Origin: Myxococcales bacterium
GTDB taxonomy: Bacteria; Myxococcota_A; Polyangia; Polyangiales; Ga0077539
Direction: 5' to 3'
Length of the DNA stretch: 47,576 nt
NCBI GenBank assembly: GCA_013298625.1
Contig: JAAFIF010000079.1
Coordinates: 1 to 47,576 of the forward strand
The notes under the pieces are model-generated. The model ran no database searches and was not told the DNA's origin. It saw nothing but the letters and a program-made list of their open reading frames with translations. Each line of letters opens with the position of its first letter. Position 1 is the stretch's first letter. Shown here one piece after another: positions 25,301-33,197 of this stretch. The translations under genes and the position numbers were made by a program.

Positions 25301-26534
25301 CGCTGAGGGCGCGCTCGTTGGTGGCGCCTGCCTGCGCGCGGAGGTAGAGGCCTGCGAATTCGCCGGCGACGAGGTAGACGCCGTAGTTGATCGTCGCTCC
25401 GTCGGGCTGCGCGAGGGCTTCGAAGTACCGCTGCGCGATCCATCGTCCGGGGCGCGCGAGGCGCAGGCACTTGTCCCAGTGCTCGTCGGTGCAGTGCTTG
25501 CCGATGATCACCTCGTCGCCCTCGGCGCCGTAGTCGCTCTTGAGCACCCACTGCTCGCGCTCGGCGCGCAGCTGCGCCTCGTGCACGGTCTCGAGTCGAG
25601 AAGTGTACGGGATGACCCGCTCGATCACGCCCTGCGCCCAGGTCGAGAAGCGATGGATGTGCTCCCAAAACAGCGCCATCGCGCGCTTGTTCTGCGGCAC
25701 CACCGCGCCGAACGGGTTGATGATCGCCGTGCGCTCTTCGACCTCCGCCGTCAGCGCGTGCCGCAGGGGAACGATCAACGGCTCAGTGTCCGCCAGCGCC
25801 TCGTCGCTCCACACCGACGCGCGCTCGGTCCACCAGTCGGTCTTGTAGTGCCGCAAGAGCACCGAGAGGGGCTCTTCGAAGAGCGTCGCGCGGCCGCTCT
25901 CTTCGTCGGTCTCGAGGTTGTACGGAGAGCCGAGCACCACGCGATAGCCCTCGGCCTCGAACCACCGTCGGTACAGACGGATCACAGACAGGTCGTCGGA
26001 GAACTCTGTTGGATAGATGATTCCCAGGGTCTTCGGCGAGTCGTCGCCGGCGATGCGCTTGCGGACCTCTTCGACCATCGCGACGAAGCGCTCGCGCAGC
26101 CTCTCGTTGGGGTCTTCGCAGCCCTCGAGCGCCGCGGCCGAGAGCGTGCGCGCGAGGGCGTTGAGCTCGGTCGCCTCGGCCTCGCCCGTGGGCGTGTCGC
26201 AGTTGAGCTCGGCCACCGCGAGCCCGTCGTCCGTGACGAACACGTCGGCCCGCGCGATCCCGTGCCAGCGCGGGGCGCTCGCCTGCCAGAGCACTTTTTG
26301 TGTGGGCGTGAGCGCGAAGAACTCATCGAGCAGCGCGGGGTCTTCGTCGACCACCGAGCAGAGCTCGTCGTAGAGCGCGGCCACTTCTTCGCCCACGCGA
26401 GCGAGCGCGGCGAGCTGCGCGCGATCGATCACGACGGGCGTCGTCGCGAAGCGCGGCTGCCCGTCGTACCAGGGGTCTTGCAGGACGCCTCGGGCGACGA
26501 GGGCCGCGGCGAAGGGCTCGTATGCATCGGTCAT
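25281..26534 (-). CDS. Glutathionylspermidine-synthase-like ATP-grasp ligase
   Basis: 417 residues, similar to the synthetase part of glutathionylspermidine synthase and its E. coli paralogue YjfC (about 390). VAELNCDTPTGEAEATELN is the acidic metal/ATP-binding segment of the family, and WVLKSDYGAEGDEVIIG is the nucleotide-binding strand-loop; GVYLVAGEFAGLYLR closes the fold. The family joins a carboxylate to an amine (glutathione to spermidine in the best-known case); many members next to DUF350 genes have unknown substrates. No amidase domain is fused. It follows the DUF350 gene by seven bases and ends in the tandem repeat, whose units resemble its own last codons. Confidence 0.85.
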   Translation of the reverse strand: MTDAYEPFAAALVARGVLQDPWYDGQPRFATTPVVIDRAQLAALARVGEEVAALYDELCSVVDEDPALLDEFFALTPTQKVLWQASAPRWHGIARADVFVTDDGLAVAELNCDTPTGEAEATELNALARTLSAAALEGCEDPNERLRERFVAMVEEVRKRIAGDDSPKTLGIIYPTEFSDDLSVIRLYRRWFEAEGYRVVLGSPYNLETDEESGRATLFEEPLSVLLRHYKTDWWTERASVWSDEALADTEPLIVPLRHALTAEVEERTAIINPFGAVVPQNKRAMALFWEHIHRFSTWAQGVIERVIPYTSRLETVHEAQLRAEREQWVLKSDYGAEGDEVIIGKHCTDEHWDKCLRLARPGRWIAQRYFEALAQPDGATINYGVYLVAGEFAGLYLRAQAGATNERALSVPVFAR

Positions 26535-26541
26535 CGAAGGC

Positions 26542-27396
26542 TCACGCGAGGGCGACGAGGGCGAGCGCAGAGGCGAGGTACGTGGTGGCTTCGAGGGCGG
26601 CCGCGCCGACGTCTCGGTCCTGGGCGATGGCGTCGTCGAGCGCGCCTCCGCGCAGCGTGGGCCTGGCCTTCAGCCAGAGCGATTGCACGACGAGCTGACG
26701 GACGGGATAGAGCCCGAGGACGCACGCGCTGAGCAGGGCGAAGCCGGTGAGAGAGGCCTTCCACGTGGTGAAATCCCCTTCGAGCGCGCGAGAGATCACC
26801 ACGGCGCTCGCGACCGAGACGCCGGCGTACGAGAGGGCGGCGGCGAGGTTTCCTCCGCGGATGTGCTCGTCGTCGTCGTAGGTCGTCAGCGCGCGAAAGA
26901 GCGAGACGGCGCCCAGGTGAGCGATCACGGCGAGCGTGAAGAACACGAGCGAGAGGCCCCAGCTGCGCCAGTCCTGCGCGCTGACCGCGTGCCGCGCGAG
27001 CACGCCCATCGACGCGTAGTGCGCGCCCGCAGCGAGGCCCGCTGCGATGTTGCCGCGCGCGAGCTCTTGTCGCAGGTGGCCGCCGAAGAGCGCGCGCACG
27101 CCGAGCGAGCCCGAGATCTGAACGAGCGCGAGCCCCGTCACGCCCATGATCGCCACGCTGACCACGTCGTGGACGACGGACTGACCGAGCGCGTTGTATC
27201 GAACGGTGGCCGCGGCCACGAGCAGGACGGCGAGCACGTCGCCCCCCAGCGTGATGTTCTGCGCGGCGTTGCGGCGGGCGCCCTCGTCTTTAGCCGTGCG
27301 CGAGACGAGCGAGCGGCCTGCGCGCAAGAGAGCCAGCAGCGTGAGCGCGGTGAGCACTCCGAAGAGCGCGGTCGTGCGGGTCGAAACAGGGTGCAT
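26542..27396 (-). CDS. DUF350 membrane protein (YjfL-like), two tandem copies
   Basis: 284 residues with about eight hydrophobic helices arranged as two similar halves. Features include GNIAAGLAAGAHYASMGVL in the first half and GGNLAAALSYAGVSVASAVVI in the second, the small-residue-rich helix of DUF350 membrane proteins such as E. coli YjfL. The molecular role is not established. It is separated by three bases from the DUF4139 gene and seven from the ATP-grasp gene, so all three are surely cotranscribed. The pairing DUF350 plus glutathionylspermidine-synthase-like ligase is known from the E. coli yjf and similar operons, often with phage-shock-type proteins, which are absent here. Confidence 0.82.
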   Translation of the reverse strand: MHPVSTRTTALFGVLTALTLLALLRAGRSLVSRTAKDEGARRNAAQNITLGGDVLAVLLVAAATVRYNALGQSVVHDVVSVAIMGVTGLALVQISGSLGVRALFGGHLRQELARGNIAAGLAAGAHYASMGVLARHAVSAQDWRSWGLSLVFFTLAVIAHLGAVSLFRALTTYDDDEHIRGGNLAAALSYAGVSVASAVVISRALEGDFTTWKASLTGFALLSACVLGLYPVRQLVVQSLWLKARPTLRGGALDDAIAQDRDVGAAALEATTYLASALALVALA

Positions 27397-27399
27397 GGA

Positions 27400-29325
27400 T
27401 CAGCGTCTCCTCGCGAGGGTCGAGAGCTTCTGTCGCGCGGCTTCGCGCTCGCGCTCGGCTTGCGCGCGCAAGAGCGTGGCGCGCTGCTCGCATTGGTTTA
27501 CGACGTCTTGCGCCGCGGCGAGCTCGCGGACGTAGCGCATGCGCAGCTCGCCTTCGGGGCCGGCGTCTTTGAGCACCTGGAGCTGCGTCGAGATCTTGCT
27601 CTGCTTCTGCCACGCCTCTTCGCGCTCGCGCTCGGCGCGCTGGCGTTCGGCGTCGGCGAGGTTGGCGGCGTTGTGGTGGTTGAAGACCTCGGCGAGCGCG
27701 CCGTACGTGGTCGCGTCGAGAAACTGCCGGTCGAACCAGAGCTGCAGGTCCTGCGCGCCGAGCTGCGCGGCGTGGATCGAGCGCGTCCCGGGCCAGCGCT
27801 CGACGGGCTCGAGCACCGCGGCGCCTTGCGGGTACACGGTGACGCGAAATCTGTGGAAATTCGCGGTCGTTTCGAAGGGCTGCGGACCGGCGGGATCCCA
27901 GGTGCGGCCCGTGATCTTGGGCACTTCGAACACGACGTCGACGGGCTCGCGGTGGTCGCTCTCGGCGCGCAAGGTCCAGAGCATCTCGTGGCGCAGCTCT
28001 TCGACGACGTACTCGCCGTTGAGCGAGAGCGAGGAGGCGACGGACTGCGATCGAGCGCTGGATTTGCAGCGAATCGCGAGGTCTTTGGCGAAGGCGAGGC
28101 GCACTTTGGTCCCGCGCGCAGAGTAGGGGACCATGGCCTCGCCGGCGTAGACGTCGTCCGCGTAGATGACGGCGGGGCCCTCTTCGAGCACGGCGCCCGA
28201 CTCGTTGTCGAAGGACAAGACGAGGTCTGGCGAGGCGGCCTGGCCCACGCGCCAGATGCGCTCTTTCTTCGCGGGAATCCTGCGAGACAGCAGCGGGACC
28301 ATCGCGCTTCCGCCGCGCTTGATCGAGACGCGCGTGGCGACGCGGTACTCGAAGAACTCTCCGCGGTCGGCGTAGTTGCTGGCGTTGGCCGCGCCGTCGG
28401 CCATCGCGCTCGCCATGGGGGCTGGGGCCATCGCCGGCGCGGGCGCAGGCGGCGGGCCTGCGGGCGCTCCTGCGGCCATCATCCTCGGGGCGACGGGCGG
28501 AGGCATCGGGGCGCGCTCGAACTGCGTGGGCGCCGCGGCTGCGCGCGAGGTCTCTTCGACGACGGTGCGCGCGACGTTCTTCGGGTTGTACAGGTCGATG
28601 ACGAACGAGACGGGCTGCCCCGTGGTGAGCGTGAGGTCGATCGCGTCGAGGTCTTCGTCCGCGGGGTTGTGAACGATGCCCCAGCCCATGAGCATCACGT
28701 CGTTGTCGATCGTGGCGAGGCGGTACGAGACGCGCCAGATGGGCGCGGGGATCACGTACGAGACGCGCAGGTCTTCGGCGGTCCCCGAGAGGGCGACGCG
28801 CACGAGGCGGCTCTCGCCGGCGGTCGCGGCGCGCGATCGGTCCACGAGAAACTCGAGGTCCGCGCGAGAGGGCGCTTCGTCGAGGGCGATCCCGCGCGCG
28901 CGGTCCACGTCGACGAGGGCGATCTGGCCGTCACCTGCGCGCAGCACGAGTCGCAGGCGCTTGGCGCCGTCGGCGATGGGCGCGTTTTCGATGCCGATGA
29001 CCTCGCCCGAGACCGGGCCTTCATCGAGCGAGACCGAGACGCGCCGGCCGCGCAGCGACGCGAGCAGCCCTTGCAGCGCGAGGCCCGGCTCGAGCCTGAG
29101 CTTTCTGCGCGCGAGGGCCTGCTCGGGGTCCTCGGGCTTGTCGAAGGCCACGGCGCCCACGGTCGCGTCTCCGCGGGCGACCCAGACGGCCAGGGACTTG
29201 AGCACGTCGTTCATCTCGTCGATCCGAAACGAGAGCTCGAACGGCCCGTCTGCCGCGCCCGATCGTTCGAGGTACGCCACTCCGTGCTTGAACAGCACCA
29301 TCCTCACGACCTTCGGAGACTTCAT
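27400..29325 (-). CDS. DUF4139-domain protein with C-terminal coiled coil
   Basis: 641 residues from MKSPKVVRMVLFKHG. The first 250 residues and the segment after residue 340 form the beta-rich DUF4139/mucoidy-inhibitor-A-like architecture (VSYVIPAPIWRVSYRLAT, TTGQPVSFVIDLYNP). They are split by a Pro/Ala/Met-rich low-complexity linker at about 270-325. The C-terminal 80 residues are a charged coiled coil (AERQRAEREREEAWQKQ). There is no signal peptide, unlike many family members that are secreted. First gene of a three-gene operon with DUF350 and the ATP-grasp ligase. Its ATG is 23 bases from the divergent trmB start, so the promoters overlap. An upstream in-frame start would overlap trmB and is rejected. 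Confidence 0.82.
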   Translation of the reverse strand: MKSPKVVRMVLFKHGVAYLERSGAADGPFELSFRIDEMNDVLKSLAVWVARGDATVGAVAFDKPEDPEQALARRKLRLEPGLALQGLLASLRGRRVSVSLDEGPVSGEVIGIENAPIADGAKRLRLVLRAGDGQIALVDVDRARGIALDEAPSRADLEFLVDRSRAATAGESRLVRVALSGTAEDLRVSYVIPAPIWRVSYRLATIDNDVMLMGWGIVHNPADEDLDAIDLTLTTGQPVSFVIDLYNPKNVARTVVEETSRAAAAPTQFERAPMPPPVAPRMMAAGAPAGPPPAPAPAMAPAPMASAMADGAANASNYADRGEFFEYRVATRVSIKRGGSAMVPLLSRRIPAKKERIWRVGQAASPDLVLSFDNESGAVLEEGPAVIYADDVYAGEAMVPYSARGTKVRLAFAKDLAIRCKSSARSQSVASSLSLNGEYVVEELRHEMLWTLRAESDHREPVDVVFEVPKITGRTWDPAGPQPFETTANFHRFRVTVYPQGAAVLEPVERWPGTRSIHAAQLGAQDLQLWFDRQFLDATTYGALAEVFNHHNAANLADAERQRAEREREEAWQKQSKISTQLQVLKDAGPEGELRMRYVRELAAAQDVVNQCEQRATLLRAQAEREREAARQKLSTLARRR

Positions 29326-29348
29326 GCGTGCGAGTATCGCGCGCCCCG

Positions 29349-29999
29349 ATGGCGAATGAACCCATGAAAGACACCCCCGAGAGCCCCGAAAAGCAGCGCC
29401 CGAAGAGCTACGCACACGCCCCTCGGCTGCCCGAAGGGCCCGTGACGCTGACCGAGCTCGTCTCTGGCGACGGGCCGCTGATGCTCGAGATCGGCCCGGG
29501 CCGCGGGCGGTTCGCGCTCGAATTGTGCGCACACAATCAAACCCAGCGGGTGATCGCCCTCGAGATCCGCCGCAAGCTCGCGTTTCAGCTCGACGATCGG
29601 CTCGCGCAGAAGGGCTACGGCAAGCGCGCGCGGTGCTTCGCTGAGGACGCGCGCGAGGTGCTGCCGCGGCTCGGGCCGATGGCGTGCGTGGACGCTGTCG
29701 CCATTCACTTTCCCGACCCGTGGTGGAAGAAGCGCCACGCCAAGCGGATGGTCGTCGGCGACGCCCTCGTCAACGAGATCGCGCGCGTCGTGAAGCCCGG
29801 CGGGCTGGTGCTCGTGCAGACGGACGTGCTCGAGCGCGCCGAGGCGTACAACCCGCGCTTCGCCGAGCACGAAGCGTTCGAGAGCCTCGGCAGCCCCTAC
29901 GTGGACGAGAGCCCGTTTGTGCCCGCGCGGTCCAACCGCGAGGCGATCGCCATCATCGACGGCTTGCCCGTGTACCGCATGGTGTTTCGGCGCAAGTGA
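29349..29999 (+). CDS. trmB: tRNA (guanine-N7)-methyltransferase
   Basis: 216 residues. Methylates G46 in the variable loop of tRNAs with S-adenosylmethionine. MLEIGPGRGRFALEL is the AdoMet glycine motif; RVIALEIRRK follows; HFPDPWWKKRHAKRMV is the TrmB-specific catalytic loop; GGLVLVQTDV is the next strand, and SNREAIAIIDGLPVYRMVFRR is the usual C-terminus. Length matches the family. Starts at ATG codons 7 or 12 into the longest frame are both possible; the first is used. Its stop and the stop of the convergent extensin-like gene are one base apart. Confidence 0.95.
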   Translation: MANEPMKDTPESPEKQRPKSYAHAPRLPEGPVTLTELVSGDGPLMLEIGPGRGRFALELCAHNQTQRVIALEIRRKLAFQLDDRLAQKGYGKRARCFAEDAREVLPRLGPMACVDAVAIHFPDPWWKKRHAKRMVVGDALVNEIARVVKPGGLVLVQTDVLERAEAYNPRFAEHEAFESLGSPYVDESPFVPARSNREAIAIIDGLPVYRMVFRRK

Positions 30000-30000
30000 C

Positions 30001-30978
30001 TCAACGCACGAACTGCCAGCTCGTCCCGCGGGCCACTTCCAAGTGAAAATGATTGCGGTGCGGGACGTTGAAGTTCGGCGTCAGCACCACGTGAAAGAGC
30101 CCGCGCCGCGCGGAGTCGCACGCGATCGTCCGCAGCACGCGCGCCGCTTCGTTGCGCGGGACGCGCGCCTCGGGGCCGCACACTGGACGGCGCAATCGCC
30201 CGTGAAAATCCCCGAGGACGCTCAGCGTCGTCCCGTCGTCGCGCACGAACACGCCCGCGTCGATCGCCATCCCGCCCATGTGCCGGGTCTGCACCGGGTT
30301 GCGCTCGGCCTCGGCCTGCGTCGGCGGACGGTACGTGCTCAAGTGCACGACCTCGCGCACGCTCAGCGCGCGCAAAAGCCGCGACCAACGCACCAGCGCG
30401 ATGGCCATGCGGCAGTCCATCAGCTCGCGGATCTGCCGCCGCCCGCTGGCGCGGTAAGTCACGCCGCCGATCGGGCCGGTCACATAGATGGGCTGCGCCA
30501 CGCCTCGCACCGCGCGATCGCTCGGCTCGAACGCCACCCCCGCGCGACGCAGCAGCCGCACGCACTGCCGATCGGACAGCGCCGCGATCTCGTGCGCCGC
30601 CCGCGGAGCGCTCGGAAGCGGCTCTCCCTCGGCGCTCCCCGTGCGCTCTCCCTCGTCCGCGATCGGGTCGGGCAGGTCGTCTTCGGCGCGCCCGAGCACG
30701 TGGTCCGCGCTCGTGTCGTCGCTGTCGTCCACGGCCGTCGCGCCAGCCTCGAGCTGCGCCCCGCCGTCACCGCCGCGCGAGGCGTCCCCGTCCGCTCCGC
30801 CGTCGCTCGTCCGACGCTGAACGGTCTGCGCACCGGCGGTCTTCGTCGACGAAACTGCAGCCAAAACACTGCCCACTAGAATAGTCACACACACAATCAC
30901 CGCGCGCTCGACGCCCCGCGCGGCGCGGCGGTCGCGGCGCTCGTCTGCGGGCGTTGGTGGTGCGTGCGTGGCCCTCAT
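30001..30978 (-). CDS. Extensin-like C-terminal domain protein (LAS-type metallopeptidase fold)
   Basis: 325 residues. A TM/signal helix at about 26-43 is followed by a Gly/Asp/Ala-rich linker (55-125) and a folded domain from 130 to the end. H233-x6-D240 (HMGGMAID) and H310-x-H312 (NHFHLEV) give the HxxxxxxD...HxH zinc pattern of LAS peptidases such as M15/M74. VVLTPNFNVPHRNHFHLEV matches the extensin-like C-terminal family. Such enzymes cut peptide cross-links in the cell wall, though activity is not shown for this family. The start overlaps the stop of the GspC-like gene as ATGA. Cys139/189/267/287 could form disulphides. Confidence 0.8.
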   Translation of the reverse strand: MRATHAPPTPADERRDRRAARGVERAVIVCVTILVGSVLAAVSSTKTAGAQTVQRRTSDGGADGDASRGGDGGAQLEAGATAVDDSDDTSADHVLGRAEDDLPDPIADEGERTGSAEGEPLPSAPRAAHEIAALSDRQCVRLLRRAGVAFEPSDRAVRGVAQPIYVTGPIGGVTYRASGRRQIRELMDCRMAIALVRWSRLLRALSVREVVHLSTYRPPTQAEAERNPVQTRHMGGMAIDAGVFVRDDGTTLSVLGDFHGRLRRPVCGPEARVPRNEAARVLRTIACDSARRGLFHVVLTPNFNVPHRNHFHLEVARGTSWQFVR

Positions 30979-31613
30979 GGGGTGCGGTCTCCGCGCAAGA
31001 CCTCTGCGCTGATCGCGTAGTGTCGCTGCCCTCGCGCGAACTGCAAAGAAACCGTCGAGCCGAGCCGCCCCAGCGCGTACGCGGTGAGCAGCTCGTCGAG
31101 CGAGCGCGTGCTGCGCCCGTTCATCATCACGAGCCTGTCGCCCGGGCGCACGCCGGCCGCGGCGAGGTAGCCCTGTTGGTCGAGCGAGACGACCTCGAAG
31201 CCGCCGTCTGCCGAGGCGCGAGCGCGCATTCCACGGGCGAATTCGCTGATGTTGTCGACGCCTCGAAGGTCGGCGCGCAGCGTCCCGTCGGCGCGCTCGT
31301 ACAAGCGCGGACGAAGCTCGACCCACCGCTCGGGCTCGCGCGCGACGCTCGCTCTCGCGCTCGCGCTCGCTCGCGTGGGCCTCGCGCGGGTGGCGGCCCG
31401 CGGGGTCGCTGCGACGATCGGCGCCGCAGCGGGGGCTCGCAGCACGTCGCCGTCCGTCGCCAGCGCTGCGGGAGGCGCAACCGCGGTCACCCTGGGGCGC
31501 GCGGGGCCTGTGCGCGCGGCCAGGGCCTTCGACGCGCTCGCGCGCAACGCCAACGCGAGCAGCAGCGCGCACGCGACGACGGCAGAAAGCTCTCTTGCGA
31601 CTCGCAGCAGCAA
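30975..31613 (-). CDS. GspC-like single-TM PDZ protein
   Basis: About 212 residues if it starts at the TTG in frame. A short N-terminus and TM helix (about 9-28: SAVVACALLLALALRAS), an Ala/Pro/Arg-rich linker to about 100, and a C-terminal PDZ-like domain with DQQGYLAAAGVRPGDRLVMMNGR, SLDELLTAY and TVSLQFARGQ. This is the topology of type II secretion protein C, but no other secretion genes are near, and the family also includes stand-alone PDZ proteins. No ATG or GTG is available in frame between the TM helix and the divergent gene, so the TTG is a guess. Its stop overlaps the extensin-like start, implying coupled expression. Confidence 0.65.
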   Translation of the reverse strand: MLLRVARELSAVVACALLLALALRASASKALAARTGPARPRVTAVAPPAALATDGDVLRAPAAAPIVAATPRAATRARPTRASASARASVAREPERWVELRPRLYERADGTLRADLRGVDNISEFARGMRARASADGGFEVVSLDQQGYLAAAGVRPGDRLVMMNGRSTRSLDELLTAYALGRLGSTVSLQFARGQRHYAISAEVLRGDRTP

Positions 31614-31664
31614 CGGCTGCCATGATGCACGGTCCTGGCTTCGTTGGTATTCAAGCGCACCACT

Positions 31665-32900
31665 GTGTCGAGTCGTTTGAAGTCCTCGGGCGGGCTGCTG
31701 CTGATGGCGCTCGCCATCGCGAGCGCCCTGTGGATCACCCGCGCGCTCGCCGCGAGCGACCACGTCGAGCGGAGCCACGTCGCGGCGTTTCCGTCGCGCC
31801 CGATGCGCACGCTCAACCTCGGCCCGGCCCTGCTCCCCTCCCCCGGAACGCTTCGCCTCGTCCTCTGCCCCGCCGACAACGCCCCCGCCCTCGCCCGCGA
31901 CGGCTCGTGGCTCGTGCTCTCGCGCGACGGCCGCCCTGTCGCCCGCGAAGAGCTCACCCAAGACGACGCCCGCGGCCGTCGCTGCCTCGAGGCCACCGCG
32001 CACGCGAGCGGCGTGGTCACGGTGACCGCCGAGCTCTCTGCCTCGGTCGCCACGCGCGTGGCGGTCGCCGAGCGCTTCACGCACCGGCGCTTCACCCTGC
32101 TCTTCGCGCTGCCGACGATCGCCTTCGTCCTGGGCCTCGCGCTCACGCTCTTTCGCCGCCCGCGCGCGCCGAGCGCAGCGTCCCCCGACGCCTACGCGAC
32201 GCCCGAGGCGCCGACCTCGTGGCCCTGGTCGTGGGCGCTCGCGCTGGGCGCGTACATCGCCGTGCAGCTGGTCAACGCGATGTTCGTCGTCGGCTGGATG
32301 GCGCTCTACCGCCCGCCCGCTGGCGTCGACGGGCTCACCGTCGCGGTCACCACGCTCACGCAGCACGGGCTCATGGTGCTCGTGTCCTTCGCGTTGCTGG
32401 GGGCGTTTCAGTCCGACGGCCGTCGGGGCCTGAGCGCGGATTGGCGCGAGAAAATCGGCTTCTCGACGATCACGCTGAAGGGCGCCGCGCTGTCTTTGCT
32501 CGCGGCGGCGGGGCTCGTGGCGATCGCGATCGGCTCGACCAAGCTCATCCCCGACCTCAACTCGTCGCCCATGGGCCGGCTGCTCGAGCGCTCGCCAGCG
32601 CGCTTCGCCATCGCCTTCGGCGCGCTGATCGCGCCGTTCAGCGAAGAGCTCTTCTTTCGCGCGGTGCTCGTGAAGACCTTCGGCCGGGCGAACCTCTGGC
32701 GCGGGGCGCTCGCGAGCGCCGTGGTCTTCACGCTGGTGCACGCCGCGCAGCTGTCCGGCGCGTGGGCGGGGCTGATCCCGATCTGCGCCGTCGGGGCGAC
32801 CAACGCGGCGATTTACGCGAAGACCCGCGGCCTCGCCTACCCCTGGCTCGTGCACACGCTCTACAACGGAGCGCTCACCGCGAGCCTGTATTTCGTGTAG
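31665..32900 (+). CDS. CPBP-family intramembrane metalloprotease
   Basis: 411 residues from the GTG before a TM helix; a TTG 21 bases upstream is an alternative. The C-terminal half carries the three CPBP/Rce1 motifs: E327-E328-LFFR332, FTLVH359 and H397-TLYN401. The two glutamates and histidines bind the catalytic zinc in intramembrane CAAX-prenyl-type proteases and bacteriocin self-immunity proteins. About 30-145 is an unusual soluble periplasmic insertion between TM1 and TM2, and about 170-185 is a Pro/Ala loop. Substrate unknown. Diverges from the GspC-like gene across 51 bases. Confidence 0.85.
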   Translation: MSSRLKSSGGLLLMALAIASALWITRALAASDHVERSHVAAFPSRPMRTLNLGPALLPSPGTLRLVLCPADNAPALARDGSWLVLSRDGRPVAREELTQDDARGRRCLEATAHASGVVTVTAELSASVATRVAVAERFTHRRFTLLFALPTIAFVLGLALTLFRRPRAPSAASPDAYATPEAPTSWPWSWALALGAYIAVQLVNAMFVVGWMALYRPPAGVDGLTVAVTTLTQHGLMVLVSFALLGAFQSDGRRGLSADWREKIGFSTITLKGAALSLLAAAGLVAIAIGSTKLIPDLNSSPMGRLLERSPARFAIAFGALIAPFSEELFFRAVLVKTFGRANLWRGALASAVVFTLVHAAQLSGAWAGLIPICAVGATNAAIYAKTRGLAYPWLVHTLYNGALTASLYFV

Positions 32901-32923
32901 TCACTTGATTGTGTGGGCTGAGT

Positions 32924-33197
32924 GTCACGCGGCTTCGAAAGTGCCCTCCGCGCGCCATCAAGCTGGCGCGCTTGCGCGTGGCGTGGCCAACGTGCGCCCA
33001 GGCAAGAGCCTGGGCTTAGGCAACTGGGGTTCTCTTTGAAGCACCGGCGCTTCAGCACATTCGAGTGCCCGCAGCGTCGATACTCACCTGCCCCAGCTCG
33101 GGCTCCATGCCCGAGCGCTTGTCGGCTGTGCCGCACGCAAGCGCGCCGACTTGACGGCGCGCGTGGGCGGCGCTCCGCCCGCGGTCACGCGGCTTCG
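32924..33197. mobile_element. 246-bp hairpin array between 14-bp direct repeats (MITE-like insertion)
   Basis: Direct repeats GTCACGCGGCTTCG at 32924-32937 and 33184-33197 bracket 246 bp. Inside are perfect hairpins: GCGCGCCA/TGGCGCGC (32950-32971), CCCAGGC/GCCTGGG (32997-33014), TGAAGC/GCTTCA (33037-33054), GCTCGGGC/GCCCGAGC (33096-33116), GCGCGCCG/CGGCGCGC (33141-33162), GGGCGG/CCGCCC (33165-33180). The outer and second hairpins are mirrored across the centre: loops TCAAGC and ACTTGA are near reverse complements, and spacings are 25 and 24 bases. No ORF. The right direct repeat is the last 13 bases of the sigma-factor gene. Confidence 0.75.

Noticed and set aside
26683..29367. 894-residue plus-strand frame opposite DUF350 and DUF4139
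   Set aside because: Shadow frame; the minus-strand proteins have recognisable domains and tight operon spacing.
31002..31623. N-terminal half of a 540-residue minus-strand frame joined to the extensin-like protein
   Set aside because: This part is Arg-rich shadow sequence of the GspC-like gene; the extensin-like protein has its own ATG in an ATGA overlap and a proper TM/signal helix.
33036..33060. Intrinsic terminator with U-tract for the CPBP gene or rpoH
   Set aside because: Hairpins are present but no run of T follows on either strand; kept instead as part of the hairpin element.
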